A stretch of 64,000 nucleotides of DNA. Source: Maricaulis sp048270095 (lineage in GTDB: Bacteria > Pseudomonadota > Alphaproteobacteria > Caulobacterales > Maricaulaceae). The stretch spans positions 1 through 64,000 of the forward strand of contig NZ_JBLWTL010000011.1 in NCBI RefSeq assembly GCF_048270095.1, in the 5' to 3' direction. Position 1 is the stretch's first letter. Each line of letters starts with the position of its first letter. The notes under the pieces are model-generated. The model made no database searches, had not been told where the DNA came from, and saw only the letters and a program-made list of their open reading frames with translations. Below, piece after piece: positions 1-8,599 of this stretch. Made by a program: the position numbers and the translations under genes.

Positions 1-2
1 CG

Positions 3-572
3 GCGGCCGGGGTTGGCGAGATGACGCGCCGGGCAGTTTGCGAGGTGCTGGCCCAGCCGGCGCCGCTGGTGCTGGACGCCGATGCACTGAGCTCATTCGA
101 GGACGAGCCGCAGGGCTTGTTTGAACGGCTGCAGCCGATCGATGTGATCACGCCTCACGCCGGTGAGTTCGAGCGTCTGTTCCCCGGCCTGCTCAGGGCA
201 TCCCACAACCGGATCGACGCGGTGCTCGAGGCGGCGCGGCGGGCCGGCTGCGTCGTTCTGCTCAAGGGCGCTGATACAGTGATCGCCGCACCGGGGCGTG
301 ACGTGGTCATCAACCGCCATGCCAGCCCCGCGCTCGCCACGGCGGGGAGTGGTGATGTCCTTGCGGGCCTGATTGGTGGCCTGATGGCGCAGTCGGTTGG
401 GGCCTTCGATGCCGCTTGCGCTGCGGCCTGGTTGCATGGTGATGCGGGGCTGCGCCTGGGCACTGGCCTTACCGCCGAAGACATCCCCGGCATGTTGCCG
501 CACGTCCTGCAGGCATTTTCCGCCCGGAGCGCCCAGGCGCTGGCGCTCAAGCGTCTCAGTGCGAAAGACTGA
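3..572 (+). CDS. nnrD: NAD(P)H-hydrate repair enzyme, C-terminal dehydratase domain (5' partial)
   Basis: This is the 3' end of a gene that enters from the left; the frame is open from base 3 and 189 codons are visible. The visible part is an ADP/ATP-dependent NAD(P)H-hydrate dehydratase domain, which converts damaged hydrated NAD(P)H back to the active cofactor. Seen in the sequence: VLDADAL, TPHAGEFERLF, LLKGADTVI and the GSGDVLAG block that carries the catalytic Asp of this ribokinase-like fold. In most bacteria an N-terminal NAD(P)HX epimerase domain precedes it (combined Nnr protein); whether that domain exists here lies outside the window. The product is expected to be cytosolic. The family call is firm; the fusion status is unknown. 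Confidence 0.9.
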   Translation, partial: AAGVGEMTRRAVCEVLAQPAPLVLDADALSSFEDEPQGLFERLQPIDVITPHAGEFERLFPGLLRASHNRIDAVLEAARRAGCVVLLKGADTVIAAPGRDVVINRHASPALATAGSGDVLAGLIGGLMAQSVGAFDAACAAAWLHGDAGLRLGTGLTAEDIPGMLPHVLQAFSARSAQALALKRLSAKD

Positions 573-646
573 TAATACAGGTTGCGGGCTTGGCGCGGGC
601 GGCGGCTCAGGTCATGTTCGCTCCACGCCCTCAGGAAGGTTGTCCC

Positions 647-2926
647 ATGTCGTCAGATAAGCCCTATAGCGCCGATAGTCAGCTCGATATCGATGCCTTG
701 CTGTTTCACAACAAGCCAACGCCGGGCAAGCTGGCAATTGCCGCGACCAAGCCGATGTCCACCCAGCGCGATCTGGCACTGGCTTACTCGCCAGGCGTGG
801 CGGCACCGGTGCGGGCCATCGCGGCTGATCCTGATGCGGTTTACGATTACACGTCCAAGGGCAATATGGTCGCTGTCGTCTCCAACGGCACCGCCATTCT
901 CGGCCTCGGCAATCTGGGCCCGCGGGCCTCGAAACCGGTCATGGAAGGCAAGGCGATCCTGTTCAAGCGCTTCGCCGATATCGACGCCGTCGACATCGAG
1001 ATCGACTATACCGACCCGGAAGAATTCATCGCCTGTGTTCGCGGTTTTGGTGACACTTTTGGCGGCATCAACCTGGAAGATATCAAATCGCCGGAATGCT
1101 TCGACATCGAACGCCGCCTGCGCGAAATGCTCGATATCCCGGTCTTTCATGATGACCAGCACGGCACGGCGATTATCGCTACGGCCGGCCTGATCAATGC
1201 CTGCGACATCACCGGACGCAAGCTTGAGGACACCAAGGTTGTCCTGTGCGGTGCCGGGGCGGCCGGGCTCTCGGTGCTGGAGCTGATCGAGTCGATCGGC
1301 GTGCGTCCGGAAAACACCATCGTGGTTGATATCGACGGTGTGGTTTATGAGGGTCGCGAAGGCTTGCATGAGCGCCTCGCCAAGCACGCGGTCAAGACCG
1401 AGGCCCGCACCCTGGCCGAAGCGGCGGTGGGCGCCGATGTCCTGCTCGGCCTGTCGGCGGCCGGCGTTTTCACGAAGGAAATTATCGCCAGTCTGGCACC
1501 GAATCCGATTGTCTTTGCGATGGCCAATCCAACTCCGGAAATCACTCCGGAAGCGGTCAAATCCGTGCGCGATGATGTCATCATGGCGACGGGCCGCTCC
1601 GACTATCCCAACCAGGTCAATAATGTCCTCGGCTTCCCCTATATCTTCCGCGGTGCACTCGATGTGCGGGCCCGCACCATCAATGAGGAGATGAAGATCG
1701 CCGCGGCCCGGGCGCTGGCGGCGCTGGCGCGTGAGGATGTCCCCGACGAGGTCGCCGTCGCCTATAAGGGTGAGCGGCTGCAATACGGGCGTGATTACAT
1801 CATCCCGTCGCCCTTTGATCCGCGCCTGATCTCATGGGTCCCGCCCTTCGTGGCCAAGGCTGCGGTCGACAGCGGTGTCGCCCGGCTGCCTTTCGCGGAA
1901 GGCGTCAATTACACCCACACCCTGGCGCGCCGGCTCGACCCGACCGCGGCGTTGCAACAACGTGTTGCCGCCTCGATCCGCGCTGAGGAGAAGACGATTG
2001 TCTTTGCTGAAGGCGAGGAACCATCGGTGATCCGGGCCGCCCATGCCTTCCAGTCCCAGGGGCTGGGCAAGGCGATCCTGGTGGCGCGCGAGAATGTCGC
2101 GCTCGCCAATATGCGCGAACTCGGGATTCCGACCGACACGCTGGAAATCTGCAATGCCCGCCTGTCGGAGCACAATTCGGACTATGCCGATTTCCTGTAT
2201 GGCCGCCTGCAGCGCAAGGGCTATCTGCGCCGCGACGTGCAACGCCTGGTCAATAATGACCGCAATGTCTTCTCGGCCTGCATGCTGAAAATGGGGCAGG
2301 CTGACGGCATGGTCACCGGCGTGACGCGCCACTCGAATGTGGTGATGCGAGACGTCAAGCTGGCGCTGGAACCGGTAGAGGGCGGGCGCGCCGTGGGTGT
2401 GGCTGCCGCCGTCTCGCGCGGCCGGACCCTGATCATTGGCGATATTTCCGTCACCGAATTTCCCGACGCCCAGGCGCTGGCCGAGATCGCGATCGCGACA
2501 GCCAATGCCGCGCGCCGTTTCGGGCTGACACCGCATCTCGCTTTCCTGTCCTATTCCAGCTTCGGCAATCCGCCGGGCGAACGCTCGGAAAAGATGCAGC
2601 ACGCGGTGCGCATTCTCGACGAGCTTGGCGTGGATTTCGAATATGAGGGTGAGCTGGCGGCTGACATTGCGCTCGATCCCGATCATCACGAACTTTACCC
2701 TTTCTCGCGGCTGAGCGAGCCGGCCAATGTCCTCATCATGCCGGCGGTCCACTCCGCCTCGATCGCGGTGCGCCTGTTGAAGGCGGCCGGTGGGGCGACG
2801 GTGATCGGTCCGATGCTGGTCGGGCTTGAGAAACCCGTTCAGATAGCCCGGCTCGGGGCGTCGGTGACGGATATCGTCAACCTGGCGAGCATCGCCGCCT
2901 ACGACCTCAACAAACCCACCGCATAG
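647..2926 (+). CDS. maeB: NADP-dependent malic enzyme with C-terminal phosphotransacetylase-like domain
   Basis: The 759-residue protein oxidatively decarboxylates malate to pyruvate, yielding NADPH for biosynthesis and gluconeogenic growth. The first ~430 residues are the malic enzyme: YSPGVAAP near residue 48, FHDDQHGTA, a dinucleotide-binding VLCGAGAAGLS near 200 and GRSDYPNQVNN. The last ~320 residues resemble phosphate acetyltransferase, which in MaeB proteins is thought to be regulatory (acetyl-CoA sensing) rather than catalytic. The ATG at 647 is chosen over an in-frame upstream ATG at 590 because AGGAAGG sits just before it and the family starts with a similar short N-terminus. The gene stands alone, about 75 bp after nnrD. 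Confidence 0.95.
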   Translation: MSSDKPYSADSQLDIDALLFHNKPTPGKLAIAATKPMSTQRDLALAYSPGVAAPVRAIAADPDAVYDYTSKGNMVAVVSNGTAILGLGNLGPRASKPVMEGKAILFKRFADIDAVDIEIDYTDPEEFIACVRGFGDTFGGINLEDIKSPECFDIERRLREMLDIPVFHDDQHGTAIIATAGLINACDITGRKLEDTKVVLCGAGAAGLSVLELIESIGVRPENTIVVDIDGVVYEGREGLHERLAKHAVKTEARTLAEAAVGADVLLGLSAAGVFTKEIIASLAPNPIVFAMANPTPEITPEAVKSVRDDVIMATGRSDYPNQVNNVLGFPYIFRGALDVRARTINEEMKIAAARALAALAREDVPDEVAVAYKGERLQYGRDYIIPSPFDPRLISWVPPFVAKAAVDSGVARLPFAEGVNYTHTLARRLDPTAALQQRVAASIRAEEKTIVFAEGEEPSVIRAAHAFQSQGLGKAILVARENVALANMRELGIPTDTLEICNARLSEHNSDYADFLYGRLQRKGYLRRDVQRLVNNDRNVFSACMLKMGQADGMVTGVTRHSNVVMRDVKLALEPVEGGRAVGVAAAVSRGRTLIIGDISVTEFPDAQALAEIAIATANAARRFGLTPHLAFLSYSSFGNPPGERSEKMQHAVRILDELGVDFEYEGELAADIALDPDHHELYPFSRLSEPANVLIMPAVHSASIAVRLLKAAGGATVIGPMLVGLEKPVQIARLGASVTDIVNLASIAAYDLNKPTA

Positions 2927-3016
2927 CTGCCATTCACGGGGAAGTGACGTCAGCCGGGTGCAGACTCCTCTGACAATCTCTATCTAACATCGCCTGCGCG
3001 TTGATAAGGATGCACC

Positions 3017-4441
3017 ATGGCCGGACGGACAGCACACGACATGACTGAGGGGCCGGTTTTCGGCCATGTGCTGCGCATGATCGTGCCGATGAGTTTCGGT
3101 ATTCTCGCCATGATGCTGGTGGGGATTGTCGATACCTATTGGGTCGGCACCCTCGGCACCGCGCAACAGGCGGCGGTGCAGATGAGCTTTCCCGTCACCA
3201 TGCTGGTGATGAGTGTCTCGATCGGGCTCGGAGCCGGTGCCGTGTCGGCCGTTTCGCGGGCTGCCGGGCGCAAGGATGCCGGGTCGATTCCGCGCATCGC
3301 CACCGATGCGATGACGCTGTCACTCCTCTCGGTCGGCGCGGTGTCGGCGTTGGGCATTGTTTTTGTTGAACCCATCTTCCGTGCCCTCGGCGCCAGTGCG
3401 ACCATGTTGCCGCATGTGGTCGACTACATGACCGTCTGGTTCGGCGGAATCGTGCTGATTGTCGGCCCGATGGTTGCGAGCAATATCCTGCGCGCGCTGG
3501 GGAATGCGATTATTCCCAGCCTGATGATGGTCGCGGCAGCCATTTTCAATCTGATCCTCGATCCGATCTTCATACTCGATGATGTGTTTGGCCTGTTTCC
3601 CGGTCTTGGCTGGGGGGTCTCTGGCGCCGCACTCGCGACCGTGGCGGCCAATGCGCTCACCTTTGCGATGGTCGGCTGGTATCTCGTGTTCAAGGAAAAG
3701 CTGATCGATTTCGGCTGGAGCGATCTGGGCGAGGTCTGGCACCATTGGGGCGAGATCGCCCGGGTTGGCTTGCCGGCCAGTATTTCCAACGTGTTCAATC
3801 CGATTGCCATGACGGTCGCGATGAGCGGCCTGGCCATGGCGCGTTTCGGCGATGCCGCCGTCGCTGCACTCGGGGTTGCAGCGCGCGTCGAGGCCTTTGC
3901 CATCGTGCCACTATTCGCACTATCGGCCTGTATCGGGGCCGTGACGGGTCAGAATGGCGGCGGCGCGCGGCTCGACCGGGTGCGCGAAGCTTTCCGGTCC
4001 AGCTTCCTGTTCTGCATAGGTTGGAGCCTGACCATCGCCGTCGTGCTCTGGCTATCTGCTGACCTGCTCGCTGCCGCCTTCCTGCCGAGCGAGGCCGGCC
4101 AGGCGACGGCAGCCTTCTACTGGCGCATCGTGCCGCTGACGATAGCGGGCTATGGCATCACGATTGCCGCCAGCGCTGGCTTCAACGGTCTTGGGCGTCC
4201 CGGATATGGAATGGCGATCACCGCCGGGCGCGCGCTTGGTTTGATGGTGCCGGGTGTCCTGATCGGCGCGATCTGGCTCGATGCCCCGCAGGGTGTGATC
4301 TGGGGCGTGGCCTTTGCCAATATCCTGTCGGGCTGCCTTGCCGGTCTGTATGTGCTGACGCGCGCACCGATGACGGCCAAGCATGGCAAGGCACGCAAAA
4401 TGGCGGTCTCGCCCGTGGTCGTCCCTGAAGAGGCGCCCTAG
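3017..4441 (+). CDS. MATE family efflux transporter
   Basis: A 474-residue inner-membrane protein with about twelve hydrophobic segments arranged as two MatE halves (roughly residues 20-180 and 245-405). MATE exporters expel cationic or aromatic compounds using Na+ or H+ antiport. An AAGGA ribosome site precedes the ATG. The stop codon overlaps head-on with that of the convergent methyltransferase: CTAG at 4438-4441 provides TAG on both strands. Substrate and coupling ion cannot be read from the sequence; the NorM/DinF-type family call is solid. Confidence 0.9.
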   Translation: MAGRTAHDMTEGPVFGHVLRMIVPMSFGILAMMLVGIVDTYWVGTLGTAQQAAVQMSFPVTMLVMSVSIGLGAGAVSAVSRAAGRKDAGSIPRIATDAMTLSLLSVGAVSALGIVFVEPIFRALGASATMLPHVVDYMTVWFGGIVLIVGPMVASNILRALGNAIIPSLMMVAAAIFNLILDPIFILDDVFGLFPGLGWGVSGAALATVAANALTFAMVGWYLVFKEKLIDFGWSDLGEVWHHWGEIARVGLPASISNVFNPIAMTVAMSGLAMARFGDAAVAALGVAARVEAFAIVPLFALSACIGAVTGQNGGGARLDRVREAFRSSFLFCIGWSLTIAVVLWLSADLLAAAFLPSEAGQATAAFYWRIVPLTIAGYGITIAASAGFNGLGRPGYGMAITAGRALGLMVPGVLIGAIWLDAPQGVIWGVAFANILSGCLAGLYVLTRAPMTAKHGKARKMAVSPVVVPEEAP

Positions 4442-5040
4442 CGCCTGACCAGGACGCCGGCCAGTTCCGGCTTGCCCTTCAAAGACGGGTGCGGCCAGGC
4501 AATGAACGCATCATCATCGGGCCAGATCCAGCGCTCCTCCGGGAAGAGCTGATGCATGGCGGGCAGGGCGCAGCCATAAGGCGGCCCTCCAGCCACGTCT
4601 TTTTGCATGAAGAGGGCGAGCAAATGCCCGCCGGGCTTCAGCCAGTCGCACAGGGCGCGTTCGTAATCCACGCGCAGGCGCGGCGGGATGGCGCACAGGA
4701 AGGTCTGCTCATAAACCCGGTCATAAGGCGTGTCGGGGCGGTGGGCGAGGACATCACCCTCCAGGAGGGTTGCGTCATGCCCGGCTTTGTCGAGCTGCCG
4801 GCGCTGGAAGTCGATGGCCGTGGGCGACAGGTCGGCGCCCGTGACGTCGAGCCCATGCGCCGCGAGAAACCCAAGTTCCGGTGAGCGGCCGCAGCCGGGA
4901 ATGATAACCCGCGCGCCAGGTTGCAACTCACCGGCCTCGACCCAGGCCAGCATGGCCGGGTGAAGGCCGGCACGCTCCCAAGGCGTATCATCGGCAGCAA
5001 AGCGGGTTTCCCAGTCAAAAGCGGAGCGTTCTTCATCCAT
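4438..5040 (-). CDS. TPMT-family SAM-dependent methyltransferase
   Basis: A 200-residue protein of the thiopurine S-methyltransferase family. Evidence: an N-terminal W-x-x-RF-x-x-DDTPWE segment (residues 10-22), a SAM-binding loop IIPGCGRSPEL (46-56), acidic VTGADLSPTAI and the family-typical LCAIPP stretch. These enzymes methylate sulfur, selenium or tellurium in small molecules; the substrate here is unknown. The start at 5040 is supported by GAGGAG about 10 bases upstream in place of a longer in-frame extension to 5226 that is arginine/proline-rich and runs into the next gene. It converges on the MATE gene, with overlapping stop codons. Confidence 0.82.
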   Translation of the reverse strand: MDEERSAFDWETRFAADDTPWERAGLHPAMLAWVEAGELQPGARVIIPGCGRSPELGFLAAHGLDVTGADLSPTAIDFQRRQLDKAGHDATLLEGDVLAHRPDTPYDRVYEQTFLCAIPPRLRVDYERALCDWLKPGGHLLALFMQKDVAGGPPYGCALPAMHQLFPEERWIWPDDDAFIAWPHPSLKGKPELAGVLVRR

Positions 5041-5128
5041 CCGGCGTCTCCTCACGGGCCGCCCCCCGGGCGGTCTGATCAGCAAATGCCTAGCTAGGAC
5101 CAGGGACGAGGCTGGTGCAAGCGGCGCT

Positions 5129-5959
5129 TCAGCCGGTTTGGCGCTGGTCGGCATCCATCTCTGTGTGCGGGTGGAGTTGAACCACGTCCGGCGCAGCGCT
5201 GGCCGGGTTTGACTGCCGGGTGTCACGAATAGTGGAGATCAGGATCTTGGCGCCATTGTGTGCGACCGGGGTGATGATGGCATCGTGGATCTCGAACCGG
5301 TGCGGATCGGAGAATTGCAGGATCATCGGAAACCGCAGCGGTTCATCGAGGCGGAGCCTGAAATTGCGCGCGTAGGATTCGATGTTTGTGGCACTCCACA
5401 AACGTTCCGCGTGAGCATTTCGGCTGAGGAGTTCGCCGGTTCCCGTGGTCATCACAACCGCATCGCTGCAGGAATCGAAATATTGGCGGTAGAGCGCGTG
5501 CATTTCCTGCAATTGGCCCTGATGCAGACGTGCGGCACTGGCGCGCTCAAGCGTACGGACGATCACCGATCCGAGGGTCTGGAAATTCTCCAGCGATTTG
5601 ACCAGTGCGTCCTCGCCGCCCGAGGCGAATGTGCGGCCGACGATTTCCGCATTGTCAGACCCGGACAGGATGATGAGCGGCACCGGACTCACACGGTGCA
5701 GCGCGGCGATATCATTTTCCATCGTCGTCGCATCGGGCAGACCCAGATCGAGCAGGATGATGTCGAAGGCGGTTTCGCCCAGCGCGGCCCGGCCATCGGC
5801 CAGGGATTTTACGCGGTGAAGCTTGACCGGACCGGGATAGGTGTTGCGCAGGAAATGCTCGATCAGCAATGCATCGCAATTGAGGTCCTCGATGTGGAGG
5901 ACATGGATCGGGACCGAACCCGGTGCAGCCGCCTCGATTGGCTTGGTTGTCTTTGTCAT
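5129..5959 (-). CDS. Response regulator receiver-PAS protein without output domain
   Basis: This protein of about 276 residues has a CheY-like receiver (residues ~17-140) followed by a PAS-like region (~150-250). The receiver has the acidic pair E23-D24, phospho-acceptor D70 in LLDLGLPD, S98 and K120, so it looks able to take a phosphate. After it comes a coiled connector and a PAS-like segment with YFDSCSDAVVMTTGTGELLSRN. No histidine kinase, DNA-binding or cyclic-di-GMP domain follows, and no kinase gene is nearby. The ATG at 5959 is preferred; a GTG five codons upstream is also possible. It probably signals by protein-protein contact, but its partner is unknown. Confidence 0.78.
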   Translation of the reverse strand: MTKTTKPIEAAAPGSVPIHVLHIEDLNCDALLIEHFLRNTYPGPVKLHRVKSLADGRAALGETAFDIILLDLGLPDATTMENDIAALHRVSPVPLIILSGSDNAEIVGRTFASGGEDALVKSLENFQTLGSVIVRTLERASAARLHQGQLQEMHALYRQYFDSCSDAVVMTTGTGELLSRNAHAERLWSATNIESYARNFRLRLDEPLRFPMILQFSDPHRFEIHDAIITPVAHNGAKILISTIRDTRQSNPASAAPDVVQLHPHTEMDADQRQTG

Positions 5960-6201
5960 TCGTGCGGACCCCACAGCAGAAGATTCGCCTCTATCACACG
6001 GAATGTGTGGTTAATTTTGTCTTGCCTTGCAGGCGTGGCGAGGCGGTTTCGAGACGGTTTCGGCGCGACGCCGCCGTGCCGCTCGTGGGCAGGCCCGCCA
6101 GGGCAGGGCATCTGGCCCGCAGCGCGTGGCGACCATGGCGAAGCATATATTATGCAGCCGGGCCCTGAGCCGGTGAACTGTCTGGTGGCAGTGGGTCGAT
6201 A

Positions 6202-6229
6202 TTGACGATCGCGTGGTGTGGGATAGATA
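6202..6229 (+). promoter_or_regulatory. Likely promoter of tRNA-Leu
   Basis: TTGACG (6202-6207), a 16-base spacer and TAGATA (6224-6229) lie 24 bases before the mature tRNA 5' end. This is the best sigma-70-like match in the preceding 280-base gap (5960-6253), which otherwise holds no credible gene. Confidence 0.55.
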
Positions 6230-6253
6230 GAGCGCTGAGGTGAGGAACCTCAT

Positions 6254-6338
6254 GCGGATGTGGCGGAACTGGTAGACGCGCTTGGTTTAGGTCCAAGTGT
6301 CGCAAGACGTGGGGGTTCGAGTCCCTCCATCCGCACCA
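6254..6338 (+). tRNA. tRNA-Leu (anticodon UAG)
   Basis: An 85-base class II tRNA. The acceptor strand GCGGATG pairs with CATCCGC, followed by discriminator A and an encoded CCA. The anticodon stem CTTGG/CCAAG frames the loop TTTAGGT, giving anticodon TAG. The long variable arm and GGTTCGAGTCC T-arm fit leucine. A tandem-repeat cluster begins directly after CCA. Confidence 0.96.
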
Positions 6339-6712
6339 GCCTTCGCTCGCTGCGCGAGCTTCGGCTGGGCAGGCCCAACACCAAAACGAGCGAAGGCTGT
6401 CCCGCCATAGCCTTCGGCGAAGGCGGGCTTGCTCGGACGTTTCGCCTGCTTTCACCACTTCCTCGCAGCGCGAGCTTCGGCTGGGCAGGCCCAACATTAA
6501 AACGAGCGAAGGCTGTCCCGCCATAGCCTTCGGCGAAGGCGGACTTGCTCGGACGTTTCGCCTGCTTTCATCACACCCTCGCTGCGCGAGCTTCGGCTGG
6601 GCAGGCCCAACACTAAAACGAGCGAAGGCGGACTGACGCCGGCCGTATTCCGGTCTTCGCCCGGCGCTCGCTGCGCGGGCACGGGCTGGACAGTCCAACA
6701 TCCAGAACGGCA
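6339..6712 (+). repeat. 116-bp tandem repeat cluster abutting tRNA-Leu
   Basis: Near-identical units start with GCGCGAGCTTCGGCTGGGC at 6352, 6468 and 6584, an exact 116-bp period; the third copy stops after about 45 bp and a diverged fourth fragment lies near 6665-6712. Each full unit holds inverted segments (GCCTTCGC.../...GCGAAGGC and GCCTTCGGCGAAGGC), so the RNA would fold strongly. The cluster begins at the base after the tRNA CCA. Frames through it are open only because of composition; no family protein is recognisable. A 24-bp core at 6389-6412 recurs after tRNA-Val. Confidence 0.9.
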
Positions 6713-6814
6713 GTGTTGCGCGCCCGGACGTCCGAACCGCGCCGCAATTCCGTGTTTTTTGGGGCCGATTGGCCCTTCCAGCACACATCCGCACCGGCAA
6801 GCCGCTTCGCAGCG

Positions 6815-6843
6815 TTGCGCACCGTGAATCGGCGTGACATAAC
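6815..6843 (+). promoter_or_regulatory. Candidate promoter of tig
   Basis: TTGCGC (6815-6820), a 17-base spacer and CATAAC (6838-6843) lie about 58 bases before the tig start. A small hairpin (GCGGA/TCCGC, 6862-6875) follows in the leader. This is a moderate match only; the rest of 6713-6901 shows no gene. Confidence 0.35.
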
Positions 6844-6901
6844 GCGCGCTCGAATTTGACTGCGGATTTGTCCGCCTCCACAGCAATGCCAGGGCCAACC
6901 C

Positions 6902-8410
6902 ATGAACGTCACCGAGAAAGCCGCTGAAGGCTTGAGCCGCACCTATGAGATCGTCTTTGCTGCAGACGACCTGCAAGCTCGCCTGGACGCGAAAATCCAG
7001 GAGATCCGTCCTGAAGTCCGCCTGAAGGGCTTCCGCCCGGGCAAGGTGCCGACCAGCCATATCCGCCGCATGTTCGGCGAATCAATCATGGGCGACCTGC
7101 TCAATGAACTCGTCCCGGCCACCACCCAGCAGACCCTGGACGAGCGCAAGCTTCGCCCGGCCTCGCAGCCGGAAGTGAATGTTGTCAGCGATGCCAAGGC
7201 CGTTACATCGGGCCAGTCGGATTTCGTGTTCGAGATCAGCCTGGAAATCATGCCTGATTTCGAGCCAGCCGATCCGTCGAAGGTCAAGATCGAGCGTCCG
7301 GTGATCGAGGTTTCCGATGCGGAAGTCGACGAAGCGCTGGTCAAGCTGGCTGATGAGAGCCGCGAATTCGCTCCCAAGAAGGGCAAGGCTGCCAAGGCCG
7401 AGAATGGCGATATCGTCGTGATCGATTTTGTCGGCAAGATTGACGGCGTCGCCTTTGAAGGCGGTTCCGCCGAAGATAATCGTGTCGGTCTGGGCGATGG
7501 CGCCTTCATTCCCGGCTTTGAAGAACAGCTTGTCGGCTCCAAGACCGGCGAAGAGCGGACCGTTACCGTGACCTTCCCGGCCGAATACCAGGCCAAGCAC
7601 CTGGCCGGCAAAGAGGCTGTCTTCGACGTCACCGTGAAGGCTGTTGAAGCGCCCCAGGAGTCCAAGATTGACGACGAGTTGGCCAAGCGTCTCGGCCTGT
7701 CCGATCTCGATGGTCTCAAAGACGCGCTGAAGAAGCGGTTCGCCGGCGAACATGCTGCGCAATCGCGCCTGAAGGTGAAGCGCGTCGTGCTCGACCAGCT
7801 CGACGAAGCGCATGATTTCGATCTGCCTCCGAAAATGGTCGAAGCCGAATTCGAGAATATCTGGCGTGAAGTTGCCCATGCGATCGAACACGGTCACCTG
7901 GAAGACGACGACAAGGAAAAGAGCGAAGACGAGTTGAAAGCCGAATATCGCGGCATCGCCGAGCGCCGTGTGCGTCTGGGTCTGGTGCTGGCCGAGATCG
8001 GCAATCGCAACAAGCTCGACGTCACCCAGGAAGAACTCTCCCGCGCGATCAACCAGGAAGCCATGCGCTATCCCGGTCAGGAGCGTCAGGTCGTTGAGTT
8101 CTACCAGAAAAACCCGGGCGCTGTCGCCCAGGTCCGCGCCCCTATCTATGAGGAAAAAGTCGTCGACTACATCCTCGAGCTCGCCGACGTCACCGATGTG
8201 CCGGTGACCAAGGAAGCGCTCTACGCGGACGATGAAGAAGTGGCGGCTGCCAAGCCCGCCAAGAAGAAAACTGCGGCGAAGAAGCCTGCGGCCAAGAAGA
8301 AGCCTGCGGCCAAAGCGGATGCGAAAGCGGAAGCCAAGCCTGCAGCAAAGAAAGCGGCGGCCAAGCCAGCTGCCAAGAAGAAGCCGGCTGCAAAGAAGAA
8401 AGACGCCTGA
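6902..8410 (+). CDS. tig: Trigger factor with Lys/Ala-rich C-terminal tail
   Basis: The 502-residue ribosome-associated chaperone and peptidyl-prolyl isomerase meets nascent chains at the exit tunnel. The ribosome-binding domain carries GFRPGKVP (residues 41-48, the signature loop), the FKBP-like domain spans about 150-245 (VIDFVGKIDGVAFEGG, FIPGFEEQLVG), and the helical substrate-cradling domain reaches about 440. The last 55 residues (448-502) are almost only Lys, Ala and Pro, with 21 lysines in AAKKKPAAK-like repeats, which makes the protein longer than typical 430-450-residue trigger factors. Position ahead of clpP-clpX-lon is the classic proteobacterial arrangement. Confidence 0.96.
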   Translation: MNVTEKAAEGLSRTYEIVFAADDLQARLDAKIQEIRPEVRLKGFRPGKVPTSHIRRMFGESIMGDLLNELVPATTQQTLDERKLRPASQPEVNVVSDAKAVTSGQSDFVFEISLEIMPDFEPADPSKVKIERPVIEVSDAEVDEALVKLADESREFAPKKGKAAKAENGDIVVIDFVGKIDGVAFEGGSAEDNRVGLGDGAFIPGFEEQLVGSKTGEERTVTVTFPAEYQAKHLAGKEAVFDVTVKAVEAPQESKIDDELAKRLGLSDLDGLKDALKKRFAGEHAAQSRLKVKRVVLDQLDEAHDFDLPPKMVEAEFENIWREVAHAIEHGHLEDDDKEKSEDELKAEYRGIAERRVRLGLVLAEIGNRNKLDVTQEELSRAINQEAMRYPGQERQVVEFYQKNPGAVAQVRAPIYEEKVVDYILELADVTDVPVTKEALYADDEEVAAAKPAKKKTAAKKPAAKKKPAAKADAKAEAKPAAKKAAAKPAAKKKPAAKKKDA

Positions 8411-8435
8411 TCAAATCGGGTCTCATGACGTAAAG

Positions 8436-8470
8436 AGCGCCGGTGCGGTTCCGCCCCGGCGCTTTTTTTT
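8436..8470 (+). terminator. Rho-independent terminator of tig
   Basis: The stem AGCGCCGG.../...CCGGCGCT is followed by eight T residues (8463-8470), 26 bases after the tig stop. This separates tig from the clpP transcript. Confidence 0.9.
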
Positions 8471-8599
8471 ACCCGGCGCATCGCACCTCTCTCTGCAGCC
8501 TGCGGCTTGCGCGTATCGGCAACGCCCGCAATAGTTCACCCTCGCGCGTGACGAGAATCGTCCCTAAATAATTCAGGGCAACGGCCCAAGGAGCTTGAT

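Noticed and set aside
5258..6205. A 315-codon + strand frame opposite the receiver-PAS gene
   Set aside because: No recognisable domain; the minus strand has an intact receiver.
6260..6526. A possible protein frame across tRNA-Leu and the repeats
   Set aside because: It starts inside the tRNA and its amino-acid repeats simply mirror the 116-bp DNA repeats.
6339..6712. CRISPR array
   Set aside because: The 116-bp and 64-bp units are contiguous tandem repeats without unique spacers, and no cas genes are present.
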